This document shows, piece by piece, positions 5,310 to 12,451 of a DNA stretch of 14,166 bases. Origin of the DNA: Burkholderiales bacterium (GTDB taxonomy: Bacteria > Pseudomonadota > Gammaproteobacteria > Burkholderiales > Burkholderiaceae_C). The position numbers were made by a program, and so were the translations under genes. The stretch spans positions 1 through 14,166 of the forward strand of contig CANGHQ010000011.1 of NCBI GenBank assembly GCA_947453585.1. The letters are read 5' to 3'. Position 1 is the first letter of the stretch; each line of letters begins with the position of its first letter. The notes beneath the pieces were generated by a model, which was given only the letters and a program-made list of their open reading frames with translations, did no database searches and was not told the DNA's origin.

Positions 5310-5349
5310 GCCGGACGGCTGCAGCGCCTTGCGTACGCTGCAGCCCGGC
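5310..5349. terminator. Hairpin between convergent genes, probably a bidirectional terminator
   Basis: GGCTGCAGCG (5317-5326) pairs perfectly with CGCTGCAGCC (5336-5345) around a 9-base loop, and an outer GCCG/CGGC helix extends it. It sits in the 52-bp gap between the stops of the 4671 gene and the acyl-CoA dehydrogenase. T-runs are weak on both sides, so termination is inferred mainly from stem strength and position. Confidence 0.6.
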
Positions 5350-5355
5350 CTTGGT

Positions 5356-6630
5356 TTAGCAGCCCCGGGTAATGGGCATTTCCACTTCTTTCGGGTTCAG
5401 GGCGTACTTGCCCAATTCCAGCTTGGCAATCGCGTTGCGGTGCACTTCATCCGGGCCGTCCGCAAAACGCAAGGTGCGTGCGCTGGTATAGCTGTATGCC
5501 AGCGGGAAATCGCCGGACATACCGCCGCCGCCATGCACTTGCATGGCCCAGTCGATCACTTCGCATGCCATGGTGGGAGCCACGACCTTGATCATCGCGA
5601 TTTCGTTCTTGGCGAATTTGTTGCCGCCGATGTCCATCATCCAGGCGGCTTTGAGCGTCAGCAGTCGTGCCATGTCGATCTTGCAGCGGGAGTCGGCAAT
5701 ACGCTCTTGCGTCACGGTTTGGGCAGCAATGGGTTTGCCGAAGGCAACGCGTGAAGACGCGCGTTTGCACATCAGTTCCAGTGCACGCTCGGCCAGGCCA
5801 ATCAGGCGCATGCAATGGTGGATGCGTCCGGGCCCAAGGCGGCCTTGCGCGATTTCAAATCCACGGCCTTCGCCGAGCAAAATATTGCCCACAGGGACGC
5901 GCACGTTCTTGAACAGCACTTCCATGTGGCCGTGGGGCGCGTCGTCGTAACCAAAGACGGTGAGCGGGCGCACGATGGTGATGCCCTTGGCGTCAGCGGG
6001 AACCAGCACCATGCTTTGTTGGGAATGGCGGGCAGCTTCAGGATCGGTCTTGCCCATGACGATGTAGATGGAGCAGCGTGGATCGCCAGCGCCGGAAGTC
6101 CACCACTTGCGGCCATTGATGACGTATTCGTCGCCATCGCGCTCAATGCTGGTGGCGATATTGGTGGCGTCGCTCGATGCGACGTCGGGCTCGGTCATGG
6201 CAAAGGCGGAGCGGATCTTGCCTTCAAGCAAGGGCTTGAGCCAGCGCGCTTTGGCTTCTTCTGATCCGTAGCGGGCGATGGTTTCCATGTTGCCGGTGTC
6301 TGGCGCCGAGCAGTTGAACACTTCGCTGGACCACATGACGCGGCCCATGATCTCGGCCAGGGGTGCGTATTCCTGGTTGGTTAGACCGGCGCCGTGGTAG
6401 CCAGAGGCTTCCGCGCTGTCCACGGGCAGGAACAGATTCCACAAACCGGCGGCTTGCGCCTTGACCTTGAGGTTCTCAATGGTTTGCAGTGGAGTCCAGC
6501 GCTTGCCCGCAGCCGTGTTGGCCTCGATTTCGGCGTGGTAGGCGCCTTCAGCGGGGTAAATGTGCTCGTCCATAAAGGCGAGCAGTTTGGCCTGCAGCGA
6601 CTTGGTTTTTTCTGAATATTCGAAGTCCAT
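5356..6630 (-). CDS. Acyl-CoA dehydrogenase, ACAD10/11 type
   Basis: A 424-aa flavoprotein with the full family layout. It has an N-terminal helical domain (residues 1-140), the FAD-contacting segment FAMTEPDVASSDATN (143-157), a middle beta domain (to ~255), and a C-terminal helical domain with GPGRIHHCMRL (267-275), RVAFGKP (294-300), QVHGGGGMSGDFPLA (364-378) and ADGPDEVH (390-397). RIHHCMR and DGPDEVH are typical of the ACAD10/11 subgroup rather than short- or medium-chain enzymes. It oxidises an acyl-CoA to the 2-enoyl-CoA and passes electrons to ETF in the cytoplasm. The start ATG has GGAA at a fair distance. It lies 54 bp after the kinase gene and is probably co-transcribed. Together they resemble the fused kinase-dehydrogenase of animal ACAD10/11. 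Confidence 0.93.
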   Translation of the reverse strand: MDFEYSEKTKSLQAKLLAFMDEHIYPAEGAYHAEIEANTAAGKRWTPLQTIENLKVKAQAAGLWNLFLPVDSAEASGYHGAGLTNQEYAPLAEIMGRVMWSSEVFNCSAPDTGNMETIARYGSEEAKARWLKPLLEGKIRSAFAMTEPDVASSDATNIATSIERDGDEYVINGRKWWTSGAGDPRCSIYIVMGKTDPEAARHSQQSMVLVPADAKGITIVRPLTVFGYDDAPHGHMEVLFKNVRVPVGNILLGEGRGFEIAQGRLGPGRIHHCMRLIGLAERALELMCKRASSRVAFGKPIAAQTVTQERIADSRCKIDMARLLTLKAAWMMDIGGNKFAKNEIAMIKVVAPTMACEVIDWAMQVHGGGGMSGDFPLAYSYTSARTLRFADGPDEVHRNAIAKLELGKYALNPKEVEMPITRGC

Positions 6631-6684
6631 GGCGTTTCCAATCGATGGGTTGTGTGAATGAAGGAGGGGAAGAAATAGGGACGC

Positions 6685-7770
6685 TTAGGCTTGCTGGGCG
6701 AATTTCCAGGCCAGTTGGGCCAGGGGTTTGGCGCCCGCGCCGGAGCTCACGGCTTGCGCGCTGGCGGCGGTGCCTGCTTCAACGCGCTTGGCAATGCCTT
6801 GCAAAATTGCGGCAATGCGGAACATGTTGTAGGCCATATAGAAGTTCCAGTCGGCTTTGAGCGCCTCGGGGCTGACCAGCTGCGTGTGCTCGCAGTACAT
6901 GCGGATGTATTCGGTTTGCGTGGGAATACCGAGCCCTTCCACATCAATGCCCGCGATGCCCCTAAAGCTGCCGGGCGGAATATTCCAGGCCATGGCGTGG
7001 TAGCTGAAGTCCGCCAGCGGGTGGCCCAGGGTGGAAAGTTCCCAGTCCAGCACCGCCAGAATGCGCGGCTCGGTCGGGTGAAAGATCATGTTGTCCAGCC
7101 GGAAGTCGCCGTGCACGATGCTGACCATGGTCTCGGACTTGGCCATTTCGGGAATGTGGTGCGGCAGCCAGGCAATCAACTGGTCCATTTCAGGAATGGG
7201 CTGTGTGACGGAAGCCAAATACTGCTTGCTCCAGCGGGCGATCTGGCGCTCAAAATAGTTACCCGGTCGGCCGTAGCTGGCCAGGCCCTGGGCCGCAAAA
7301 TCGACCAAATGCAAGGCGGAGATGACGCGGTTCATCTCGGTATAAATGGCTTTGCGCTCGGCTGGTTCCATGCCCGGCAGGGTTTGATCCCAGAGAATGC
7401 GTCCGGCGATAAATTCCATGATGTAGAAGGCGCGGCCTATCACCGATTCGTCTTCGCACAGCACCAACATCTCGGGCACCGGCACGGCGGTTCCGGCCAA
7501 TCCTCGCATGACTGCATATTCGCGCTCAATAGCGTGCGCCGAAGGCAGTAGTTTTGCCACAGGCCCGGGTTTGGACCGCATCACGTAGCTGCGCGTGGGG
7601 GTGATGAGCTTATAGGTCGGGTTGCTTTGCCCGCCTTTGAAGGACTCTACGGTCAAGGGGCCTGCGAAACCGGTCAGATTCTTTTCGAGCCAGGAAGACA
7701 GTGCGGCCACGTCAAACGCGTGCTTGCCTGAAACGGCCTGGGTGCCTACAAAATGGTCAAAGTCGCTCAT
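6685..7770 (-). CDS. Aminoglycoside-phosphotransferase-fold small-molecule kinase, likely acyl-CoA partner
   Basis: 361 aa. I chose ATG 7770 because GAGAAG lies just before it; the longer frame to 7869 overlaps the upstream gene. The nucleotide loop region is GGQSNPTY (46-53). The catalytic loop is HGDFRLDN (220-227), with Asp222 and Asn227. LDWELSTLGHPLADF (241-255) holds the Mg-binding Asp242. This is the APH/choline-kinase-like subgroup that accompanies or is fused to ACAD10/11 dehydrogenases. In Pseudomonas levulinate degradation a homologous kinase (LvaA) phosphorylates the 4-hydroxyl of a 4-hydroxyacyl-CoA, so that is the best guess here. It is not expected to be an antibiotic-resistance enzyme. 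It follows the Crp-type regulator gene by 40 bp and precedes the dehydrogenase, suggesting one operon. Confidence 0.88.
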   Translation of the reverse strand: MSDFDHFVGTQAVSGKHAFDVAALSSWLEKNLTGFAGPLTVESFKGGQSNPTYKLITPTRSYVMRSKPGPVAKLLPSAHAIEREYAVMRGLAGTAVPVPEMLVLCEDESVIGRAFYIMEFIAGRILWDQTLPGMEPAERKAIYTEMNRVISALHLVDFAAQGLASYGRPGNYFERQIARWSKQYLASVTQPIPEMDQLIAWLPHHIPEMAKSETMVSIVHGDFRLDNMIFHPTEPRILAVLDWELSTLGHPLADFSYHAMAWNIPPGSFRGIAGIDVEGLGIPTQTEYIRMYCEHTQLVSPEALKADWNFYMAYNMFRIAAILQGIAKRVEAGTAASAQAVSSGAGAKPLAQLAWKFAQQA

Positions 7771-7810
7771 GGTCTTCTCAATGGGTGGGGAAATGGCGTG
7801 AAAAAAGTGC

Positions 7811-8530
7811 CTAAACGTCGGCTTCGGCGATCTTGAGCAGCGCAGCGCGGTCGCGCACCACCAGGCCACCGGGCTCGATGCGTATGGTGTTGTCGCGTTC
7901 CATGGATTTGAGTTCCTGGTTCACCCGCTGGCGCGAGGCGCCGAGCAGCTGGGCCAATTCCTCTTGGGCCAATTGCAGACCAATGCGCACTTCGCTGCCG
8001 TCGCTGAGCGACGGCACACCATAGCTGCGCACCAGATGCAGCAGCTGTTTGGCCAGGCGGGCCCGCAAGGGCAGGGTGTTGAGGTCTTCCACCAAGCCAT
8101 ACAGCTGGCGTATACGACGCGAATGCAGACGTAAAAGCGCCTCATACAGCTCGACGTGCGCGGCCAGGATTTTCTTGAAATCGGCTTTTGCCACGCACAA
8201 GGTGGTGGTGTCGCCATGCGCGTACGCGTCATGGGTGCGCCGGTCGCCGTCAAAAATACTGACATCGCCAAACCAGATGCCCGGCTCCACATAGGTCAGG
8301 GTGATTTGCTTGCCTGAGATGGAGGTGGAACTCACACGCACCGCGCCTTTGGCGCAGGCGATCCACTCTTCAGGTGGTTCGCCGCGGGCGGCGATCAGGT
8401 CGCCGTCGCGGTGGCGCTTGACGTAGGCGCAGCGCAGGATGTCGTGCTTGAGCGAGGGGGAAAGCGCCGAGAACCAGCGTCCCGAATTAATGGCGCTTCG
8501 TTCTTCGATGGTGAGAATCGGTTCGTCCAT
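7811..8530 (-). CDS. Crp/Fnr-family transcription regulator
   Basis: The 239-aa product has an N-terminal cyclic-nucleotide-binding-like beta-roll (about residues 20-120, with WFGDVSIFDGDRRTHDA at 86-102), a dimer helix (~125-150), and a C-terminal winged helix. The helix-turn-helix is LAQEELAQLLGASRQRVNQEL (187-207), close to the Crp pattern. At the positions where E. coli Crp uses Glu72 and Arg82-Ser83 for cAMP, this protein has Asp89 and Arg98-Thr99, so the ligand may be cAMP or something else. No Cys cluster for an Fnr-type iron-sulfur centre is present at the N-terminus. It stands first in a minus-strand cluster with the kinase and dehydrogenase and is a candidate local regulator of them. 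Confidence 0.9.
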   Translation of the reverse strand: MDEPILTIEERSAINSGRWFSALSPSLKHDILRCAYVKRHRDGDLIAARGEPPEEWIACAKGAVRVSSTSISGKQITLTYVEPGIWFGDVSIFDGDRRTHDAYAHGDTTTLCVAKADFKKILAAHVELYEALLRLHSRRIRQLYGLVEDLNTLPLRARLAKQLLHLVRSYGVPSLSDGSEVRIGLQLAQEELAQLLGASRQRVNQELKSMERDNTIRIEPGGLVVRDRAALLKIAEADV

Positions 8531-8575
8531 GCTTGGACTCTATCGGTGGGGGGCAAAGGATCGCATGCGGCCCAT

Positions 8576-8602
8576 TGTGACCGGGTGCGCACCCGCCTGT
8601 GA
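8576..8602. promoter_or_regulatory. Possible operator upstream of the Crp-type gene
   Basis: A perfect 12-bp palindrome GGGTGCGCACCC (8583-8594) lies ~53 bp before the start codon. It is flanked by TGTGA at 8576-8580 and TGTGA at 8598-8602, in the same direction 22 bp apart. TGTGA is a Crp-type half-site, but the two copies are not inverted as in a normal Crp site. Autoregulation is possible and unproven. Confidence 0.3.
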
Positions 8603-8656
8603 AACCGGGTTGTCGCCTGGGCGTCAAAATGCGCCCGGCTTGTTTGGCGCCAGTGG

Positions 8657-8992
8657 CTAGGCCGCAGCGCTTTCTCTTTGGACCATGCGGTCGAGTTCGG
8701 CGCAGACGTCGGCCATACAGCCAGAAATGACGATGCGCCCAATGTTGCTGCGCGTCTGGTCCGCATCTACCACACGCACGACCCGCAGAGGACGGCTGCT
8801 CTGGTTAGGCCGCGAGCCGCGCACTGGGGTCGTCGCCGGGTTGAAGGCCCGAACCAGCGGAAAGATGGCGGCGGGTGCAGATGGGTGTGCGGAGCGGGCG
8901 TTTTGGGCCGGGCGTTCACTTTCGGGCTTGAACCAGTCAGCCAGGCGGTAGAGGGTGGCAGAAACTGCCTGAGATGAGAGCATTGGAAGCAT
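8657..8992 (-). CDS. Small conserved protein gene directly after lexA, 111 aa
   Basis: Starts 19 bp after the lexA stop on the same strand, so it probably shares the SOS-controlled transcript. The N-terminus (LSSQAVSATLYRLADWFKPE) is amphipathic. The middle is Pro/Ser/Ala-rich and probably disordered. The C-terminus, VVRVVDADQTRSNIGRIV then ISGCMADVCAELDRM, looks like a compact conserved domain. From memory the motif GRIVISG-MADVCAELDRM recurs in many Burkholderiales small proteins of unknown function. No ribosome-binding site is obvious at ATG 8992; ATG 8983 is an in-frame alternative. In pseudomonads the gene after lexA encodes the division inhibitor SulA. I see no clear sequence similarity to SulA, so only the position is suggestive. 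Confidence 0.65.
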   Translation of the reverse strand: MLPMLSSQAVSATLYRLADWFKPESERPAQNARSAHPSAPAAIFPLVRAFNPATTPVRGSRPNQSSRPLRVVRVVDADQTRSNIGRIVISGCMADVCAELDRMVQRESAAA

Positions 8993-9011
8993 GGTGAGGG
9001 GCCTGGTGTAA

Positions 9012-9686
9012 TTACATGATCATGGTGTTGCGAATCAGGCCGACGGCCAGTCCTTCGATTTCGAAGGGCTCGCCAGGTTCGACCACGATGATCTTGAAGT
9101 CGGGGTTTTCTGGGTGCAGCTCAATGAGGTGTTTGTTGCGCCGAAAGCGTTTGACCGTGACTTCTTCGCCAATGCGCGCCACGATGATTTGGCCGTTTTT
9201 AGCCTCTTTGGTCGATTGCACGGCCAGCAAATCGCCGTCCATGATGCCCACGTCGCGCATGGACATGCCGCTGACTTTGAGCAGGTAGTCGGGCTGGCGC
9301 TGGAACAAGCTGTGCTCCACGTAATACGTTTGTTCGACATGCTCTTGCGCCAGGATGGGGGAGCCTGCCGCAACCCGGCCGATCAGGGGCAATGACAATT
9401 GCGCCAGGCCGGGGATGCCCAGGGAAAGCTGCTTAGAGCGTGACACGTGCAGGTCGCGCAAGGATTGACCGCGAAGGCGGATGCCCCGGGACGTGCCGCT
9501 GACCAGTTCAATGGCGCCCTTGCGCGCCAGGGCCTGGAGGTGCTCTTCTGCCGCGTTGGCGGACTTGAAACCGAGTTCGGTGGCGATTTCAGCGCGGGTG
9601 GGGGGCGCACCGGTGCGCGCAATGGCGCTTTCAATCAGGGTCAGGATTTCTTGCTGGCGTGCAGTCAATTTCAAGGTTTCAAGCAT
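9012..9686 (-). CDS. lexA: LexA, SOS-response repressor and self-cleaving protease
   Basis: The 224-aa product has an N-terminal winged helix (LTARQQEILTLIESAI...PPTRAEIATELGFKS), a linker with the cleavage site Ala107-Gly108 (GRVAAGSP), and an S24 peptidase domain with catalytic Ser142 (SGMSMRD) and Lys179 (EEVTVKRF). It represses DNA-damage genes and is inactivated by RecA-stimulated self-cleavage. Length is slightly above the E. coli protein (202 aa), as usual in betaproteobacteria, with an extended linker (~80-100). A strong AGGAG lies 5 bases before the ATG. Two SOS boxes overlap its promoter, so it is autoregulated. Confidence 0.97.
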   Translation of the reverse strand: MLETLKLTARQQEILTLIESAIARTGAPPTRAEIATELGFKSANAAEEHLQALARKGAIELVSGTSRGIRLRGQSLRDLHVSRSKQLSLGIPGLAQLSLPLIGRVAAGSPILAQEHVEQTYYVEHSLFQRQPDYLLKVSGMSMRDVGIMDGDLLAVQSTKEAKNGQIIVARIGEEVTVKRFRRNKHLIELHPENPDFKIIVVEPGEPFEIEGLAVGLIRNTMIM

Positions 9687-9729
9687 GGTGGCTCCTGGGT
9701 GTGGGCTGCCGCCAAGAGGCCTGGCGACA

Positions 9730-9745
9730 CTGTGTTCTTAAACAG
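9730..9745. promoter_or_regulatory. LexA-binding SOS box 1
   Basis: CTGTGTTCTTAAACAG is an exact fit to CTGT-N8-ACAG, 44-59 bp before the lexA start codon. Confidence 0.88.
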
Positions 9746-9748
9746 TGG

Positions 9749-9764
9749 CTGTATTTTTATCCAG
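9749..9764. promoter_or_regulatory. LexA-binding SOS box 2
   Basis: CTGTATTTTTATCCAG on the plus strand (CTGGATAAAAATACAG toward lexA) has one mismatch from CTGT-N8-ACAG. It is 19 bp centre-to-centre from box 1, so two LexA dimers would lie on nearly the same helix face, like the double operator of E. coli lexA. Confidence 0.78.
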
Positions 9765-9781
9765 CTTTATTCGTTTTGCAA
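9754..9781 (-). promoter_or_regulatory. Likely lexA promoter
   Basis: On the minus strand, TTGCAA (9781-9776) and TAAAAA (9759-9754) are 16 bp apart and resemble sigma-70 -35 and -10 boxes. The -10 lies inside SOS box 2, so LexA would block RNA polymerase directly. Confidence 0.55.
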
Positions 9782-9803
9782 GGATTTTTTTGTTTTGACT
9801 CGA

Positions 9804-9858
9804 AATCGTGGCGAAATCGCACGATTGAGGCGGCGCTTTTTTTGAAAAAGCGCAATCG
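9804..9858. terminator. Nested hairpins between DUF192 and lexA, possible terminator
   Basis: GCGCTTTTT (9833-9841) pairs perfectly with AAAAAGCGC (9845-9853), and an outer CGATT/AATCG helix (9822-9826 with 9854-9858) extends it. A competing inverted repeat, AATCGTG (9804-9810) with CACGATT (9820-9826), shares bases with it. The hairpin lies downstream of the DUF192 stop and upstream of the lexA promoter. The T-run is within the stem rather than after it, so a terminator call is tentative. Confidence 0.45.
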
Positions 9859-9920
9859 CTGCAATGCGAGCAGCGCGTCCCTTGCCAGGGAGACGCGCAA
9901 TTGCGGCGCTGGGTGCGCGT

Positions 9921-10382
9921 TTATTGCGCTGTCTGAAACGGCGCGCCCTGCAATTTGGTGCCCGCCTTGATGCCTTTCTTCGCAAACCAGCCCTGGTTGA
10001 CTTCGAGCACATAGCGCACAGGCTTGGTGGAGCAGTGCGATTCGGTGGTTTGCGGCTGCATGTTTTCTAGGTTCACGATGGTGCCGTCGTCGGCGACAAA
10101 GGCGGCGGTCAGTGGAATAAGCGTGTTTTTCATCCAAAAACACTGCTGGCTGGGTGCCTGAAAAACAAACAGCATTCCTTCTTGCTGCGCCATGTCGGTG
10201 CGAAACATCAGGCCCGTGGCGTGTTGCTCGGTGGTCTGTGCCACTTGCGCCTGGATCTGGTGGATGCCAAGGGTCAGGGTGGTGCGCGGCAAGTTCATCT
10301 GGGGCGCGGGTTGGGCGATACAGGGGCCGGACAGCGCAGCGGCGCAGGTAGATATGAGGGCGAAAAGGCGAAGGTGCTTCAT
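9921..10382 (-). CDS. DUF192 family exported protein
   Basis: The start ATG 10382 is chosen because it gives a signal peptide: MKHLRLFALISTCAAALSG, then cleavage around residues 23-28. The longer frame to 10448 would bury it. The mature part has the family signature ATGLMFRTDMAQQEGMLFVF (56-74) and CFWMKNTLIPLTAAFV (81-96), then LENMQPQ and YVLEVNQGWFAKKGI. DUF192 proteins are ~120-residue beta-rich domains found in envelope or periplasm, with no settled biochemical function. At 153 aa this is a normal single-domain member. It stands alone on the minus strand, divergent from icd. Confidence 0.88.
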   Translation of the reverse strand: MKHLRLFALISTCAAALSGPCIAQPAPQMNLPRTTLTLGIHQIQAQVAQTTEQHATGLMFRTDMAQQEGMLFVFQAPSQQCFWMKNTLIPLTAAFVADDGTIVNLENMQPQTTESHCSTKPVRYVLEVNQGWFAKKGIKAGTKLQGAPFQTAQ

Positions 10383-10594
10383 GGGCGCAATTGTGAACCA
10401 AGTCGTCGGCGAAATGGCCGCGCGGCGGGGCCAAAAGTTACCCTCCAAACGCGTTTCTGTGGCCCATTTGCCATTGCGGTTTTGACAGAATCCCGTAATT
10501 GTTTGGGACTAAAATCGGTTTTCCCGAGGGGTAACGCTTAATCCAAGCGATGCCCGCTACTTCCCAAGAATCGACATCCAACAGAGACCGCTCC

Positions 10595-11848
10595 ATGTAC
10601 CAGCACATCAAAGTCCCCACCGAAGGCCAAAAAATCACTGTGAACAGCGATCTGTCTCTGAACGTGCCAGACCAGCCCATCATTCCTTACATCGAAGGTG
10701 ACGGTACCGGCCTGGACATCACGCCTGTGATGCTTAAAGTGGTGGACGCTGCTGTGGCCAAAGCCTACAGCGGCAAGCGCAAGATCCATTGGATGGAAGT
10801 GTTCGCCGGCGAAAAGTCGACCAATGTGTATGGCCCAGACGTCTGGCTGCCCGAAGAAACCCTGCACGCCATTCGCGATTACGTGGTGTCTATCAAGGGC
10901 CCCTTGACCACGCCCGTGGGCGGTGGCATCCGTTCTTTGAACGTGGCTTTGCGCCAAGAGCTCGACTTGTACGTCTGCCTGCGCCCCATCCAGTACTTTG
11001 ACGGCGTGCCCAGCCCGGTCAAAGAGCCACAAAAGACCAATATGGTGATCTTCCGGGAAAATTCGGAAGACATTTACGCCGGTATCGAGTTCGAAGCCGA
11101 GTCCGACAAGGCCAAGAAACTGATCAAATTCCTGCAAGATGAGATGGGCGTCAAAAAGATCCGTTTCCCCAACACCTCCGGCATCGGCATCAAGCCCGTG
11201 TCGCGCGAAGGCACCGAGCGCCTGGTGCGCAAGGCCCTGCAATACACCATCGACAACGACAAGCCCAGCCTGACCATCGTGCACAAGGGCAACATCATGA
11301 AGTACACGGAAGGTGGCTTCCGCGATTGGGCCTACGCCCTGGCGCAAAAAGAGTTTGGCGCTGAGATGATCGACGGCGGACCCTGGTGCAAATTCAAAAA
11401 CCCCAAGACGGGCAAAGAAATCGTGGTCAAGGACAGCATCGCTGACGCGTTCTTGCAGCAAATTTTGCTGCGCCCCGCCGAATACAGCGTCATTGCCACG
11501 CTCAACCTCAATGGCGACTACGTGTCTGACGCTCTGGCGGCGCAAGTCGGCGGCATCGGCATCGCCCCTGGAGCCAACCTGAGCGACACCATCGCCATGT
11601 TCGAGGCCACCCACGGCACGGCGCCCAAATATGCGGGCAAGGACTATGTGAACCCAGGCTCAGAGATTTTGTCGGCCGAGATGATGCTGCGCCACATGGG
11701 CTGGATCGAAGCGGCGGACCTGATCATCAGTTCCATGAAGAAATCGATTGCCAGCAAGAAAGTCACTTACGACTTTGCCCGCCTGATGGACGGCGCAACC
11801 CAAGTGAGCTGCTCAGGCTTTGGCCAGGTCATGATCGACCACATGTAA
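10595..11848 (+). CDS. icd: Isocitrate dehydrogenase, NADP-type
   Basis: The 417-aa product oxidatively decarboxylates isocitrate to 2-oxoglutarate in the TCA cycle. Start ATG 10595 (MYQHIKVPTEGQ) matches the usual family start; the frame extends 15 codons upstream without support. Key motifs are PYIEGDGTGLDITP (31-44), KGPLTTPVGGGIRSLNVALR with Ser114, the site phosphorylated by AceK in E. coli (there Ser113), NMVIFRENSEDIYAG, IVHKGNIMKYTEG with the catalytic Lys, and ATHGTAPKYAG in the coenzyme region. Length matches E. coli Icd (416 aa). The order icd then clpS-clpA also occurs in enterobacteria. Confidence 0.97.
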   Translation: MYQHIKVPTEGQKITVNSDLSLNVPDQPIIPYIEGDGTGLDITPVMLKVVDAAVAKAYSGKRKIHWMEVFAGEKSTNVYGPDVWLPEETLHAIRDYVVSIKGPLTTPVGGGIRSLNVALRQELDLYVCLRPIQYFDGVPSPVKEPQKTNMVIFRENSEDIYAGIEFEAESDKAKKLIKFLQDEMGVKKIRFPNTSGIGIKPVSREGTERLVRKALQYTIDNDKPSLTIVHKGNIMKYTEGGFRDWAYALAQKEFGAEMIDGGPWCKFKNPKTGKEIVVKDSIADAFLQQILLRPAEYSVIATLNLNGDYVSDALAAQVGGIGIAPGANLSDTIAMFEATHGTAPKYAGKDYVNPGSEILSAEMMLRHMGWIEAADLIISSMKKSIASKKVTYDFARLMDGATQVSCSGFGQVMIDHM

Positions 11849-11893
11849 ATCTTGTCGGGGCAGCTTGCTGCCTGCGGTTTAAAAAAATCGCCA
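10595..11893 (+). other. icd transcription unit ending at the terminator below
   Basis: The unit contains one gene followed by a strong hairpin terminator. In the 212-bp gap between the DUF192 start and icd, a TTGACA (10482-10487) and a TAAAAT (10510-10515) are present but 22 bp apart, too far for a normal sigma-70 promoter, so the icd promoter is not assigned. Confidence 0.3.
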
Positions 11894-11927
11894 GACCGTT
11901 TCCCAACGGCTGGCGATTTTTGTTTTT
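11883..11927 (+). terminator. Intrinsic terminator of icd
   Basis: AAAAATCGCCAG (11883-11894) pairs with CTGGCGATTTTT (11910-11921), an inner CCGTT/AACGG helix is closed by TCCC, and a T-rich run follows (to 11928). A-rich DNA before it means it could also work for transcription from the right. Confidence 0.93.
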
Positions 11928-12005
11928 TGTGCTTGAATATGGTCAAGACATCTCCAATTACCCCTGCAAGCGCGACCAGCGCAGACGGCCCCTAGAATAG
12001 AAAGC

Positions 12006-12368
12006 ATGGCGACAACTCCCCCCACCAAACCACCCTCTGTTCCCCGCACCAGCCCCCGACGTGACGACGGCGGAACCACGGTTCTGGAGCGACTGCCGCA
12101 AAAAGTGCAGCCACCCCAGATGCACCAGGTGCTGATGCTCAATGACGATTTCACGCCCATGGAATTTGTGGTGATGGTGATCCAAGAGTTTTTTGCCAAG
12201 GATTTGGAAACGGCCACGCAGATCATGCTGAAAATCCACCTGGATGGAAAAGGCGTCTGCGGGGTTTATTCAAGGGACGTGGCGGCCACCAAGGTGGACC
12301 AGGTGCTAGACGCGGCGCGCCGCTCTGGCCATCCCTTGCAGTGTGTAAGTGAGCCGGTTGGTTTTTGA
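12006..12368 (+). CDS. clpS: ClpS, N-degron adaptor of ClpAP
   Basis: The 120-aa product binds the N-terminal residue of N-degron substrates and hands them to ClpA. A disordered Pro/Thr-rich tail (residues 1-30) is followed by the folded core. In the core, LNDDFTPMEFVV (45-56) carries Asn46, Asp47 and Asp48, and IHLDGKGVCGVYSRDVA (77-93) carries His78, the residues that line the N-degron pocket. AGAAAG lies just before the ATG. It is ~83 bp upstream of clpA, the usual pairing, and probably co-transcribed. Confidence 0.96.
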   Translation: MATTPPTKPPSVPRTSPRRDDGGTTVLERLPQKVQPPQMHQVLMLNDDFTPMEFVVMVIQEFFAKDLETATQIMLKIHLDGKGVCGVYSRDVAATKVDQVLDAARRSGHPLQCVSEPVGF

Positions 12369-12451
12369 GGCGACGACGCCAGTGAGAGCTTGGTAGTTGC
12401 GGGACCCGTTGCGGGCAGCACCTGACATTTGTTTGAGATAAAGGAAAAGCC

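Noticed and set aside
7771..7869. 33-codon N-terminal extension of the kinase
   Set aside because: It would overlap the regulator gene by 59 bp, has no family-like sequence, and the internal ATG at 7770 has a GAGAAG ribosome-binding site.
10482..10515. TTGACA and TAAAAT upstream of icd as a sigma-70 promoter
   Set aside because: The spacing is 22 bp, well outside 16-18, and no better -10 sits at the right distance from TTGACA.
10538..11614. 358-aa minus-strand open frame opposite icd, and similar long frames opposite clpA and the acyl-CoA dehydrogenase
   Set aside because: These are antisense shadows of GC-rich genes. The sense strands carry clear family motifs.
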